Shown piece after piece: positions 11,561 through 22,934 of a stretch of 64,000 bases of DNA. Position numbers and translations under genes: made by a program. The notes beneath the pieces are model-generated. The model had not been told where the DNA came from and did no database searches. It saw only the letters and a list, made by a program, of their open reading frames with translations. The stretch is from Macrosoma leucophasiata (lineage: Eukaryota; Arthropoda; Insecta; Lepidoptera; Hedylidae), in NCBI GenBank assembly GCA_036365455.1, contig JAWQUS010000002.1, positions 5,456,001-5,520,000 of the forward strand, given 5' to 3'. Numbering within the stretch: position 1 is the stretch's first letter; the number at the start of each line of letters is the position of its first letter.

Positions 11561-11983
11561 ACGGAATATGTAACAATACAACGTATAGAATGGACACTTC
11601 GACGTTCCACTCGATTTACTCGCCTCACCCAACCTCCTCCCCTCTTATGCCTGACGTTTGGTATTCTCTACGTGCTACGCACACAGGTGACGTGTAAATA
11701 ACACGTCACTGATTGGTGTCTGTGTAATAGAGACCAAATTAAGCGTTTGTGTAAAATTTTGGCGGTGTGTCCGCGGTGTGCTCTTGGCCTGGCTGGTATA
11801 ACGTGTAATCATGGGAGTTGCTCCCTTAATAAGACCATTATAAAGGTTCTCATCCCATCTTAGTATAATGGTCTTATGAAATAAGAACCTACCGTAATCG
11901 TTTACTCGGAGACTGGATTCTTCCTTGATTTCTTCTTTCTTGCGCCAACTCGCAATTTCGGAAGCAGTTATCACACCTGATTG

Positions 11984-12469
11984 ACCACAATTGTCCCGAT
12001 ATCGCCTCTGATTTAAGGGTGGTGTGCAGGCCGTTTAAGGCCAAAAAAGAGATAACTAGTGTGGAGGAACTCGCTATATTATTTTCACTGGTGGTAGAGC
12101 TCCAGTGACGGAGCTCGCGGGCGTAGGCACCACCGCATTACCTAATATACTTGACGCTAAATGATAGTGTTCAGCACTATCGTGTTCCGGTCAGGTGGTA
12201 ATGTACGATCCTGTAATTTCCGGCATAGAGACATAACACCTTAAGCCTCAGGAGCGGTAACGCCTGCATTTTGACCTTGGTCTTTGTGTGGGTGTCTATA
12301 GGCTGTAGTCATCACTTAACATCAATGTGCACTGCACGGTCGGTCGGTCGGTCATTTAATCTCGCGTTATTTCGTCGCGTGAGGAGCTACACACTACTAA
12401 TCTCGTTTTCGGTTTTAAACGGCCTACACACCATCCTAAAATCAGAGGCGATATCGGGACAGTTGTGGT
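11984..12469. mobile_element. Inverted-repeat element carrying a SINE
   Basis: About 58 bases at 11984-12042 and 12411-12469 are reverse complements with a few mismatches, sharing CAGAGGCGATATCGGGAC. A SINE-A copy lies between them. The layout fits a MITE that was later hit by the SINE. Confidence 0.65.
12087..12338 (+). mobile_element. SINE-A copy, 3' truncated
   Basis: It begins ACTGGTGGTAGAGC and follows the family to ATCAATGTGCACTGCA, then breaks off without an A-tail at a run of GGTC repeats. Confidence 0.8.
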
Positions 12470-12722
12470 GGGAATGATCGTCCCCAAATTGTGAGCTCTA
12501 CTGATACAATTCTGGTTACGATTTGCCTACACACGAGGCGATTTAGCGTAACATCTAGGGTCCTCTCCACCACTGCCCCAATATCTTCTCTGATTTTAGG
12601 GTCGTGTGTAGCCGTTCTTAGAAGAGAGCCCTTTACGCTCGGCAATTGTCCGATGATACCTGTAGAGTGTAGACTGCGGCCGTCTCAAATACTTACCTAC
12701 CTATCTATTTTATGGTCTCACG

Positions 12723-13020
12723 CATAGAGCAACACGGGCCACCGGACCGGAGGGGAGTAGCTATATGCAGGCTTTCCCCTCTGTCAAAGTACAAGCACAA
12801 GTGTGCTTGTACTTTGATTTCGCCTAGATGTCTTAATGTGTGCGTGAAATTGTTTATGTACCTATTTTGTTAAAGTCAAGGTGTGTGTTTCGTAGTAATA
12901 GACGATTTTTGTTGTGTGTGTGTGTCATACGAACTTCCCCCCGCAAAAAATGACAGACTGTTTTGCAACGGTAATAAACGCTATGGCTACTCCCACTCCG
13001 GTCGGCCGGGATGCTCTATG
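12723..13020. mobile_element. hAT-type MITE, copy 1
   Basis: It starts CATAGAGCAACACGGGCC and ends ATGCTCTATG. The flanks are GTCTCACG and GTCTTACG, an 8-base duplication with one difference. Its interior contains a private 15-base hairpin (12784-12817) where the family consensus has none. Confidence 0.85.
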
Positions 13021-13028
13021 GTCTTACG

Positions 13029-14541
13029 AGCTGCCTACGAGCCTACCGTACCTACACCTACAAGCTGGAACTGCAGGGCCCACGTCCGGGGCTAATGACG
13101 ATTGCCACCACCCCGGCGCCTTCTTCCCGTCCGCCTGAACACGCTCGGCGGTCTCTTTCTGTAGCATTACTTCTTCATCCTCACACATCATACCTACCTA
13201 CATCTACAAGTCTGAAAGTCAAGTACCTACAAAACGTAGTGTGGGGTGTAGTACCTAATTATGATTAAACATTAGTTGTTGCGGATCTCATTTTGAAATA
13301 AAAACCTATGGTAGGTACCTACTTAGTTGATTCAAAGTCAAATTTTAACCTCTAATTTATCAGCAGTTTAGGCCACGCAGGCGAAATCACGAGATAGTAA
13401 GGGGGTTGTCTTATTATTCCAAATAGGTACCTACCTACCTAGTTAAGTTTAATGGGAGTGTACCTATATGCGTATAATTTATTTTGTTGTATCGTTTTCT
13501 TATCAAAGGTTTTGGGTAACCAGGGTAAGTAATAACAAATAGGTAGGTACGTAATCTGTGCGCAAATAATCGCGCATCTTTCAATCAATCAATTTTAAGT
13601 ACAAAAGTGGGCATTTATTGTGAATTCAATGTTTTACCTTTTCCAATATGACTGTAAAAAGCTAAGACGTCGACAATGCGTTATTGGAGTTCGAACGCGA
13701 TCGAAAGTATTATTTATTACGCTCTGTATTATATTGACGTTAACAATGAGGTCATTAATGATAGGGTTCCCCGAAAATACTGATTCCCGTAGCGAAGTTA
13801 TTTCGCATGAGCGTGAACGGCGCTCGTCCTCCTGCCAAACCAACCCCCGGGGATATTTTCGCTAGCGCAGGGCGGTGCGCTGCATTGGAACAATCGCCGC
13901 GATTAATTTAAAATCACAAACATACAATAATCATCAAATTATAGTCGGAATAAGCTAATTTAATACATACCCTCGTCTACGAAGAAAAGTCAATACGAAT
14001 ATTGTATTGATCACATGTGTATACAAATCGTAATCAAAATCAAATAAACATAAAATGCACTTCAGGTCACCACAAACTATATTAAGGTCAAAAAATAATA
14101 AGCGTTCAGTCAAATTTCATACATAAAAGTAAACAGAAACACCACAAACAAGTTCACAACTATTTCAAAATTAGATTCAACAATTACACGGCACCACGAC
14201 AAACGCCCTCCGAACACGCAAGAAGACTGAATGAAATTGATTGATTTGCTTGAAATGGAATGAATGAATTAAAATCAATGAACTGAACATCGAACGGAAT
14301 GAACAATTTCTGACACCTGACATATCTGCGTTTCTGTCAATTTCAGATCATAGTTTAGCTACTTTCCACTAGATGTCAGTTTTGAGCATTTTAGGATGTA
14401 CCATAAACAATAAAAATACGAGTATCCGATTTTGCATCCGTACCTAACTTCAGTACAGTCGTCTGCTGTCAAATAATTGTGCGTGTCATTCGTTCATGTC
14501 AATCTGTGATGTCAATTTTGTCATTGTAGTTTACGTCAAAT
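13029..14541. other. Intergenic and upstream region of the LysM gene
   Basis: No coding exon is supported. A potential - strand splice donor (GAGG then GTATGTATT, near 13983) lies head-to-head with the LysM gene, so a divergent non-coding first exon is possible but unproven. Confidence 0.35.
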
Positions 14542-14712
14542 ATGGAGGAGGATCGTCTTTTTGATGAAAGGGTTTCAATTCGGGAATCTGCTCGACCCCT
14601 TAAAAAATATGGGAGCACATGCAACCATATGAAAAGGAACGAAGAATACATTAAGCATGTGATGGCAAAAGGCGATACTTTACAGGGCATCGCATTAAAA
14701 TATGGTGTTACA
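14542..14712 (+). CDS. LysM-domain protein, exon 1 (LYSMD1/2-like)
   Basis: First of two coding exons, 57 codons, starting at an ATG after TTTACGTCAAAT. The protein has an N-terminal segment (RLFDERVSIRESARPLKKYG), then a LysM domain from about residue 39 that starts with HVMAKGDTLQGIALKYGVT and continues into exon 2. The exon ends at a strong donor (ACA then GTAAGT) in phase 0. LysM modules bind glycans such as chitin or peptidoglycan. The animal LYSMD1/2 group is cytoplasmic or nuclear, without a signal peptide, and none is seen here. Identity as a LYSMD1/2 relative rests on the LysM match and the small size. Confidence 0.85.
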
Positions 14713-14791
14713 GTAAGTGCAAATAATTGTGTTGATAAAAAATGTTTTTGTGTGATCTAAATACGTTAAGTGGTGTGTTTGTTGGTTATAG

Positions 14792-15082
14792 ATGGAAAAA
14801 ATAAGGCGAGCGAATAGATTGTTCGCGTCGGATAGTTTATTTTTACGGGAATATTTGTTGATACCTGTGACCAAAGATTCTCCGTTTTATGAGAACGGTG
14901 AGAGAGTGACGGAGCCTCCGCCGCCGACACACAGGGCTTCTATCGCGGCGATGCCCACGGGAGACTTCTCCCCGGGCAGTCCGGATGAGAAGAAAAGTTT
15001 TGACAATTTCTTGAACAGACTAGACTCGTCACTGGCTAACATCAAGAAACATGTTGAGAAGAGCAAGGAGAACAGTGAGTGA
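14792..15082 (+). CDS. LysM-domain protein, exon 2 and stop
   Basis: The exon follows a 79-base intron ending TTATAG and continues in phase 0 with MEKIRRANRLFASDSLFLR and then the LIPV end of the LysM fold, at about residue 82 of the joined protein. After it comes a linker rich in P, S and T and a C-terminal stretch (FDNFLNRLDSSLANIKKHVE) that could be a helix. The stop TGA at 15080 gives 153 aa. An alternative donor (ACA then GTGAGT at the stop) could extend the gene, but a poly(A) signal at 15107 argues against it. Confidence 0.8.
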   Translation: MEKIRRANRLFASDSLFLREYLLIPVTKDSPFYENGERVTEPPPPTHRASIAAMPTGDFSPGSPDEKKSFDNFLNRLDSSLANIKKHVEKSKENSE

Positions 15083-15106
15083 GTACATATATTCATTATT
15101 TTTAGT

Positions 15107-15112
15107 AATAAA
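15107..15112 (+). terminator. Poly(A) signal of the LysM gene
   Basis: AATAAA 25 bases after the stop codon. Confidence 0.55.
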
Positions 15113-15119
15113 ATAATGT

Positions 15120-15663
15120 TAATTCATAGCTGAATCATCCCGGAAGGAGGGGTGGAATTGATTATTTAGTCCTCAGTGTTGAATCTATGGACATCTATTG
15201 GGCTCACATTGTAATTATTTTTACTGTGGAATATATCAATATCACTTATCAACCCCTAGATCGAACTCAGGGCCTCAGGTTAGGTTACGACTTAGCAGAA
15301 TAGATATTCAGAACACCTCATATATCGTTAAAATCTAAAATTATATGTTTGTTTAATATGGATGTTGATAACAAGCATACATTCAATTCTGTCTCAAATA
15401 TGTGCATGTTTTTAATACAGTCTGTCAAAATCAGTTAAGTTTTTATTGTAATCATATGACACTGATACACTAAGTACTATTTAATTTAATGTACAGTAAA
15501 GAACAAATTAAAGGCAAACAAATTGATAAAATGACTGTTGATTAAGTAATTAATGTGTAAGGTTCAAATCACTTGTGATAATTTTGTTTATATAGCTATT
15601 GATAACAGATGTTTCATGATTGTGGAATTAACACTCTTCATGTCTGTTTAATGAACATTCTAG
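15120..15663. other. Intergenic, nothing recognised
   Basis: AT-rich with no gene or clear repeat. Confidence 0.4.
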
Positions 15664-15750
15664 AAATAAATAAATATGCTTACACTTACAGCCCCACAGT
15701 AGGTATAAACCAGTGTATTGGGTGCCTTTGTACACATACAACACATATAA
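15664..15750 (-). mobile_element. SINE-B fragment (3' end)
   Basis: Matches only the last part of SINE-B (GCCCCACAGTAGG and TACACATACAACACAT on the + strand), without the tRNA head. Confidence 0.65.
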
Positions 15751-15778
15751 CATTTAGACATTTACTTAAACATACACT

Positions 15779-16090
15779 GCCTCGGTAGCCTAATGGTAGC
15801 AGGCCACTTCTACTACGCTGAGGTCCTGGGTTCGATTCCCGGGTAGGGGGTTATCAGAGATAATGGTGTAAAGTCTTTTATCTCTGGTTCTATTGGGATT
15901 TTTCCATTTTCTGGAAATTTCCAAGTACCTCGAAGTTTAGTTATGTGCCCGGAGATGTCAACAGGCTCGCCACCTGTTACATGGGCCAAAAACGTAACCA
16001 GTGAATCGTGGGTGTTTGCATATATGCTTGAATGCAAACATTTACCTCTGCCTACCCCTTCCTGGATTACAGGCGTGAAGTTACGTTACT
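15779..16090 (+). mobile_element. SINE-C copy
   Basis: Near full-length. It starts GCCTCGGTAGCCTAATGG with a slightly altered A box, has B box GGTTCGATTCC, and ends with the TTACAGGCGTGAAG phrase. The copy at 26667 is the best match. Confidence 0.82.
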
Positions 16091-16115
16091 TAAACATTTA
16101 ACATGGGACATTTAA

Positions 16116-16164
16116 CTAAAGGATGTATTCAAAAGCACCATGTGCTTTTGAATACATCCTTTAG
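16116..16164. repeat. Perfect 23-bp inverted duplication
   Basis: Arms 16116-16138 and 16142-16164 are exact reverse complements with a 3-base loop. Confidence 0.85.
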
Positions 16165-16728
16165 TGTACAGTTGTATTTGTTCCAAGTCAACTGTACCCT
16201 GCGCTCTACTTTTCTTGATCATAACCTTTCAAGTCAAAAGCTAATTTGTTTACCCCTATGTAGTTGTCTATCTATGTATTTGAGAGGCTTGCCAACAAAT
16301 ATGGATAATTTCCCTTAGGTACGCCTTGTTTCGGCCAGTCTGATTATATTGTATTTAGTATCTGTTAGAGATTCAATTAATATTTAATTGTATTAGGCGT
16401 TCATATGTTGGTAGAGTATTGACATTGTAGGTATGTCAAGATGTAGAGATTTCCTTTGCCTGGTCTTTTCCAGATTTTTGTTGTAGTAGTCGTTGTTGTA
16501 TCTCTGTTGTTGTTTTTTTTTTCAGTCATGTTGTTAGGGTTTTTGGTAGTTAGGAAGTTAAGAATGCCAATAGGTATCTCCTCCAATAGCTTAGACGTTT
16601 TCTTTCTTTATTGAATCTTATGACGACCGTTGCTAGATGGCTAAATACCGCGATGATAACAATCCATAATAGTTTTGGATGATTGTTATCATCGCGGTCA
16701 TACAATACTGATGACGGTAATTGTATTA
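16165..16728. other. Intergenic with one hairpin
   Basis: No gene is supported. An 18-bp perfect inverted pair lies at 16647-16664 and 16681-16698 (GCGATGATAACAATC arm). Confidence 0.5.
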
Positions 16729-17010
16729 CATAAAACAACTCGGCCTACCGGTCGCGGCGGACCGGAGGCGAGTAGCGGGGGGAAATACGAGTGACACACA
16801 CTCACACTACAAAAATCGTCTATTACCACGAAACTCACATCTTGACTAACAAAATACATAAATAATTTCACGCACACATTTAAATAACTGGGCGACAGGC
16901 ATAGGACCATTTGGTCTTGTACTTTGACAGAGGGGAAAGCCTGCATATGGATGGCTAGTATGGCTATTCCCCTCCGGTCCGCCGCGGCCGGTGGCCCATG
17001 TTGCTCTATT
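16729..17010. mobile_element. hAT-type MITE, copy 2
   Basis: It starts CATAAAACAACTCGGCC (mutated end) and ends GTTGCTCTATT. It is flanked on both sides by an exact 8-base duplication, TTGTATTA. The interior shares ACAGAGGGGAAAGCCTGC with the other copies. Confidence 0.88.
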
Positions 17011-17018
17011 TTGTATTA

Positions 17019-17299
17019 TAATCAAAGATCGGTGGTAAACCGTTGCGCGGCCTGTAGTCTGTAGGCTGTCTGTAGTCTAGCACTCTGTAGGTAGGTATAA
17101 TGTTTTGTTTGCGGTCATTGTCATTTTTTGCGGATCCCGCAAGTGTGTCGACTCCGTTCAAGGTTGGCGTCAAGCTGTTGTCGCGATTATTTTCGTGATA
17201 GGGATGGTCATGATTGATGTCGATGTCGATAATTTTACACTGGTTGTGCTGGTAGCAGTTTAATAGTAATAATAGGTATTAACATGTTCGTTTTCTTTA
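17019..17299. other. Intergenic spacer
   Basis: A GTCGATGTCGAT-rich stretch and nothing else recognised. Confidence 0.35.
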
Positions 17300-17734
17300 G
17301 GGGCCGTTCAAGTATTACGTAAGCAGAGTTATTACAATTCCTTACCCCCCCATCCCCCTTGTCAGCAAAAGTAAGCAAACCTCTTACCCCCTCCCCCCAT
17401 GCTTACGTAAACATTTTTCAATTAATGTTTAGTATTGTTTATTTTATATAAGTGATTTTTTGAGTATTTTTTACGTAACCCCCAGCGCGCGGTATTTCCT
17501 CTACTCGGTTCTAAAGCTAGTGCCTAAACGTATGCATTATTTACCGGAATCCCCGAAAAAGCGTTTCGTTTTCAAGCAAAGACAATGTGAGGGTTTGCCA
17601 TTCGTGTAAAAAGTAAATAACTACCGATGACGTAATCATCATCTAGACTCCCCTACCCCCCATGTCATCCAAAATAAGCAGAGCAAAGACCCCCCCGCCC
17701 CCCCATAGTGCTCACGTAATACTTGAACGGCCCC
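17300..17734. mobile_element. Harbinger-like MITE, GGGGCCGTTC ends
   Basis: The two ends are inverted copies beginning GGGGCCGTTCAAGTATTACG and the 435-base element is flanked by TTA on both sides. A 3-base TTA duplication with G-rich ends fits the PIF/Harbinger superfamily. It has no transposase and is C- or G-rich near both ends. Confidence 0.78.
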
Positions 17735-17737
17735 TTA

Positions 17738-18011
17738 GACTGTGGTAATAATGTAAAACAAGTTAACTATGGATTTAGGTTTATTCAGTCAATAAACGTA
17801 GGTACCTAGTTGAAATATATTTATCAAGTTTAAAGTCTAAAAACTGTAATGACTAAAATATACCTGTGCCACCCAATGTCCTAGCTATGATTGCGTCTGC
17901 AAAGATGCTATTTACCTACTCTATTACGGTTAAATGGCAATGACACTAATGATAACGTGCATAATTACATAATATACCTACATATACCTACCTATATTTA
18001 TTAATATATGA
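17738..18011. other. Intergenic spacer
   Basis: Nothing recognised. Confidence 0.35.
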
Positions 18012-18090
18012 TCACTAGCTCAGTCGCTCCGCTCTACCTAGGTAGTCAGACACCGAAGTGTAGTGATCATGAGTTCAAGTCCTGCGCGAA
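18012..18090 (+). ncRNA. Decayed tRNA-like head
   Basis: It holds an A box (TAGCTCAGTCG) and a B box (GAGTTCAAGTCC) about 50 bases apart, and a T run follows. The acceptor stem does not pair, so it is a SINE head or pseudo-tRNA rather than a tRNA gene. Confidence 0.35.
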
Positions 18091-19287
18091 GTCTTTTTAG
18101 AAAATTTAGTTTAGTTTAGAATTTTTTATAAAAAAACGATACAAATCTTTAACATATATTAATATTATGCTGTCAACATGTGGTAACAAATCTGTGAACT
18201 CAGCTGTATATTGTATAGTTTGGTTGCATGGCTTGATTGGCTTGGAGTTCACTTCCGTTTATTTCCGGTTTAAATCTCATAAAAAAGAAAAAAATCTTAC
18301 TTAATCTACTGGTTATTCAATGAATAGTTAGGTGTGTCATAAATTCTCGCCGCCTAACTTTACATGTTTTCTCGGAAAGGGTGGGTTAAATAGTTCAATT
18401 CAGATATCGATGTTTGCTGTCTCTGTTTGAAGCATCGATAGTCGAACATACCTAGCACACCACTTTCTATACTAGCGCACCAGTCACGAGTCACATCCAA
18501 GTCACATGACTACTGCCTTTCTCCTTCGTTACCTTAGCCTTAGAGGACGTAGTAACGCTTTTTTTGTAATTCCACTTTTGCGGTTAGTGTTTTATTAATA
18601 TCTTTCAACGTGTACATAACGTTGAAAGAGATTAATAAAACACAGGATGTTTACGTAAATATCATTTCAATATTTCGTAATCGTGGTTTATGGAGTTTCA
18701 TATTGTTATTAGGCTTGTGCCGAAAATATTTAAAAAATTAGAAAAATGCTACAATAAAAAAAAATCTATAGGTGTCATCAAGTTTTAATGATTTTCGGCT
18801 TCAAAAATAAAAGGTACTGGCCTATAGGTATGTAAAGGGTTATTCATTCTGAATAACATTTATAACTGTAATATCGCATAGGTGTTTCATATTAGGCGTT
18901 TCCAACAGGTAATCAATCAAATAGGTATTATTGTTATTTCCAAAATTATACAAGCATGGAGGTAGCGTTATAATTCTATGGATACAAGTTCGATTAGCGT
19001 TTCAATCGCATTTTTTACATTTTCAATGTCGCTAAGTAGGTATTTTTAACACATTGCTTTAATTTTATTTAATTAAAGAAGGTTTTTTTACACGAGTACG
19101 TACCTATTTTGTGTGTATAATTTTTGTATTAAACAATGTACTAAGTAGGTACCTACCTGGTGTAAATCGCTGAAAAGCTCCCACGGCTGTCTTCCGTCAC
19201 TTTATTCAGACCTATCTCGGCGACATTCATAAACTACCTATGAAATAAAAAAAGTCTATAGAACGGTTAATAAAACCAATTAACAGA
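18091..19287. other. Intergenic with one hairpin
   Basis: No gene is supported. Arms at 18587-18611 and 18619-18643 are reverse complements at 24 of 25 positions with a 7-base loop. Confidence 0.5.
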
Positions 19288-19687
19288 TAAAAATCCGGTC
19301 AAGTGCGTGTCGGGCCACGAGCAGTGTAGGGTGCCGTAGTTTTTAGGTAAAGGTGGGGACAATTGACTCTAACGAAAATTGGCACTTAAATACTTAATAA
19401 GTGACGAACAGTTAACTAAATCGAAAAATAATACTAGCACATCACTAACATTTTTGAAAGACCTATTCAACGATATTATTTTAGATTTTCTATATAGTGT
19501 GGGAGCACTATATAGAAAATCTAAAAATTAAAAAATATCCCCTTTGCCCTAAATAATTTTATTTTACATGTTTTTATTCTACCACTTTGTCGGTGTGATT
19601 AAGGTGTATACTTGTGCCAAATTTTAAGTCTCTAGTACCTACCAATCGTTTTTGCCCTAAACCGCGGACGGCGAGACAAACAGACAG
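19288..19687 (+). repeat. Left part of a repeat interrupted by mariner
   Basis: It contains ATCCGGTCAAGTGCG and, at its end, GCGGACGGCGAGACAAACAGACAG. These are phrases I associate with a very common lepidopteran repeat that usually continues into AGGGTTCCG. The matching right part (AAGGGTTCTTTG, TACGGAACCC) appears at 20724-20757, on the other side of the mariner relic. A 21-bp perfect hairpin sits inside at 19479-19526. Confidence 0.6.
19479..19526. repeat. Perfect 21-bp inverted duplication
   Basis: Arms 19479-19499 and 19506-19526 pair exactly around a 6-base loop. Confidence 0.85.
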
Positions 19688-20723
19688 ATGGACATGAAAA
19701 AAATTTGCGATGTTTATGGACCTAGTGCAGTGTCTGTGAGAGGAGCACAAATTTGGTTTAGGCGTTTTCAATCCGGAAATTTTGATGTCAAAGATGCACC
19801 ACCGGGCTCTGGTCGCCCTATTACGGATAAAATGGATGCCATTTTTGAAAAAGTGGAGCAAGATCGACATATCAGTAGTTACGACGTAGCTGAAGAACTG
19901 AGAATTGATCACAAAACAGTTTTGGTGCATTTGAAAAAAGCTGGGTACAAAAAAAGCTCGATATTTGGGTACCTCACGAGCTCACTGAAAGAAACCTAAT
20001 AAACCGTGTACTAATTTGTGATTCTTTATTACGACGTAATGAAACCGAATCATTTTTGAAGAAGCTGATAAGAAGAGGGTGATGAAAAGTGGATCACGTA
20101 CGACAAGAACGTGCGGAAAAGGTCGTGGTCAAATGCCGGTCTGGCTTCACAGACTGTGGCGAAACCCGGGTTAACTCGCAATAAGGTTTGTTGTGTGTGT
20201 GGTGGGATTGGAAGGGCATTATTCATTAGGAGCTATTAGCACCAGGCAGGACTATCGATTCTGAACTCTACTGCGAACAACTGATGAGATTAAAGCAAGA
20301 AGTTGAGAGAAAGCGGCCGGAATTGATCAACAGAAGGGGTGTGGTGTTTCATCATGATAACGCTAGACCTCACACATCTATAGCCACTCAGCAAAAATTA
20401 AGAGAGTTTGGCTGGGAGGTGTTAATGCATCCGCCGTATAGTCCTGACCTTGCACCTTCAGATTTCCACTGTTTCGGTCTCTTCAGAATTTTTTATGCAA
20501 TGTTAGGTTAACATCACGAGAGGACTGCCAAATCCACTTGTCGCGGTATTTTGATGAGAAGTCCCAAAATTTTTATAGCTATGGGATCGTGTCCCTACCT
20601 ACAAGATGGCCAAAGGTTATCGAACAAAATGGTACATACATACTTTAGTTAAATTTAAATAAACTATATTAAAAAATGTTTTGAATTATCTTAAAAAATG
20701 CGAAGAAACTTTTTCCCCAACCT
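19688..20723 (+). pseudogene. mariner transposase relic
   Basis: The reading frame starts in the helix-turn-helix region (KICDVYGPSAVSVRGAQIWF, then GSGRPITDK). After at least three frame changes it gives VPHEL, the first catalytic D region (GDEKWITYD near 20085), the second (HHDNARPH near 20355) and the last (YSPDLAPSD near 20440). This order and spacing are those of mariner DD34D transposases. The first 50 or so residues are missing, the frame breaks near 19955 and again between 20060 and 20280, and no intact protein can be made. The right terminal repeat is present (ending CCCCAACCT at 20723); the left one is lost. Confidence 0.85.
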
Positions 20724-20757
20724 TAAGGGTTCTTTGTTTACTACGGAACCCAAAAAT

Positions 20758-21067
20758 GGAGGATGAAATAGCATTCTTTGTTGGATTGTTTTTTTTTTCT
20801 AATTGAAATTGGAATGTGTCCATTAAAGAAATAATGTAAGTCAGACAATTTATTAAAAATGTTTTTTAAGCTGTGAAATGGCATCCCACACTACGATTAA
20901 CGAAAACAGGTTGCATAATGTTATCTGCGAGTAACTTTACATAAAATTTTAATAATCTCATAGATAATTTGATAAGACCAGAATTAAATCCTACAAACCT
21001 GAATTGTATAATGAACCAATTATTAACAAAGACAAAGTTTTAGATTTTTCTTCATCATCTATTATGG
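20758..21067. other. Intergenic, nothing recognised
   Basis: No supported feature. Confidence 0.4.
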
Positions 21068-21070
21068 TAA

Positions 21071-21537
21071 GGATCCCACTGCAGAATCATTTCGTTCATC
21101 CAGGTGTGCTGCAAACCTAATTTTTTTGTATGTTTTTTGGGAAATAATTTTTTACGTGTTTTTCAATAAAATATCGTCCATTTCACGGCAATATGTATCT
21201 ATAAAGACTGAAAAATCACGGCTGCCGTTGCGCACTTGGCCAACTCTACATTTTTTTGTGTCCATAACGTACATGTATTAATTATATTATATTAAATTAA
21301 AGTTTTTTTTTTAATTATTATGATATACCTACGGGAGCCAAATTAAATCGGACGCTTATAAGAGTTGCTGGCTATTAAAAATTAAATTATTTAATTAAAA
21401 ATATTTGCGGCCAAATTTTGATAGGCAACCTAGTTGAATATACATAATAATATATTCTCTACATTATAAATTTAATATGCGTAAAAATTAGGTTTGCAGC
21501 ATATCTGGATGAACGAAATGATTCTGCAGTGGGATCC
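21071..21537. mobile_element. 467-bp MITE with long inverted ends, TAA target
   Basis: It starts GGATCCCACTGCAGAATC and ends with the reverse complement. The inverted ends run about 50 bases with few mismatches. TAA flanks both sides (21068-21070, 21538-21540). The 3-base TWA duplication suggests a Harbinger-like element. No transposase is encoded. Confidence 0.75.
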
Positions 21538-21767
21538 TAACCTATTAGCTTCTTTAGAAGGGCCCAAAAGTTGGCATTTGCTTACATAGCACTTCTTCGC
21601 TTTTGTTTACATGGTCATTGCTGGGGCTGTCCCCCTCGCTCCCTCATACAAGCCATGTAGGTACAATGTACTTACAAGTTCAACACGTTAAAGGTCCACC
21701 TTTAAAAAGGTAATTAATTAGAGATTTTTTTACCAGCGTATAAAGTGCCCATGTCTCTGATGACCCT

Positions 21768-21882
21768 AAAGGAGACGTTCCAAAATGTATGGAGCTTGGA
21801 CCCACACCTTGTACTCTCTCTATATTGAGAGAAGAAGCATAAAATACTAAATCATTTTCAGCATTCAAATCGTTTATTATAC
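21768..21882 (+). repeat. Repeat shared with the right edge of the window
   Basis: GGAGACGTTCCAAAATGTATGG and ATAAAATACTAAATCATTTTC match 63890-63998 in the same orientation. The family is otherwise unknown to me. Confidence 0.6.
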
Positions 21883-22399
21883 CTTTAATTAAGTGTCGTA
21901 AGTATATTTCAAAAACAAGAATGTTATAGTGAATCGAAGGCGTAGTGTTCCGAAAATTTTGGGAGGCGAGACGTACGCCTCAAATTTAACCAGTGATTCG
22001 GTGTTAGTGTTTAAGATTTATCTATAATGTATAGTATTAATATAATTGTATTTTTTACTTTGTATATGTTTGTAGTATGATATGGGCCCTAGTTGCCTGC
22101 AATAAATGATTCTATTCTATTCTATAGTAGCAATATGGTGACATATTGTTGTCATGCAAAAATAACATAAAATAAATATGTTCTACAAAAAAACAATGAT
22201 TCAAATTATTTTTTGAGTATTTTTGCCATGATTCTGCGTATTTTATATAGTGTACTAGATGCGGGCCCAACGTGGAACTTGTACTTTGTTTTTTTTTTCA
22301 TCGAGCATGCAACAATCCGTACTACGCACAGAGTGTCTGCTTAGAGAGAGAGCCGCGTTGCTCTATGGTGTAAAACTTGTAGGTACATCAGTCTACTTG
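21883..22399. other. Intergenic, with a hairpin
   Basis: No gene is supported. The left arm of a 22-bp inverted pair is at 22355-22376. Confidence 0.4.
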
Positions 22400-22420
22400 T
22401 TTTACACCATAGAGCAACGC
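22355..22420. repeat. 22-bp inverted copy of a MITE junction
   Basis: Arms 22355-22376 and 22399-22420 are exact reverse complements. The right arm spans the target duplication (TTTTACAC) plus the first bases of the hAT MITE, so the left arm is a back-copy of an existing insertion junction. Confidence 0.8.
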
Positions 22421-22578
22421 CGCCCACCGGTCGCGGCGAACCGGAGGGTAGTAGCCATAGCGTGTATTACCGGTGCAAAATCTATCCATCTAGGCGACAG
22501 GTATAGGCCCATTTGGGCTTGTACTTCGACAGAGGGGAAAGTCTTTACATGGCTACTCCCTTCCGGTGTTGCTATATA
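22408..22578. mobile_element. hAT-type MITE, copy 3 (internally deleted)
   Basis: It starts CATAGAGCAACGCCGCC and ends GTTGCTATATA, flanked by an exact 8-base duplication TTTTACAC. At 171 bases it has lost the middle of the roughly 290-base family form. Confidence 0.88.
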
Positions 22579-22934
22579 TTTTACACCCATAATCCAATGT
22601 CATTTGCGTGGTAGTCGTATTGTATGTATATGTGTTATTCATATTACATAATAATATCTACCTACTGACCTATATCATAAATATTCATCTCAAATGGAGC
22701 CGCGTGATCCGGAAGCAATTGGAATTAAATTCGAATTATAAAAAGATTAAGATTATCGTGATGTAGGTTATTATTACCTTTATAATTTGAAAATAAACAC
22801 GACATTACACAAACTACCATTGAACAGCCGAAAGATTTAGGTAATATGTTAGTGCTTGGATGGACTGGCTCTCAACCACCTGAATATAAACATATAAACA
22901 CCTGTCGGTATGCTGTTTCTTGAATTTTTTTGAT

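Noticed and set aside
22259..22651. 130-codon open frame
   Set aside because: It runs through an hAT MITE and its flanks.
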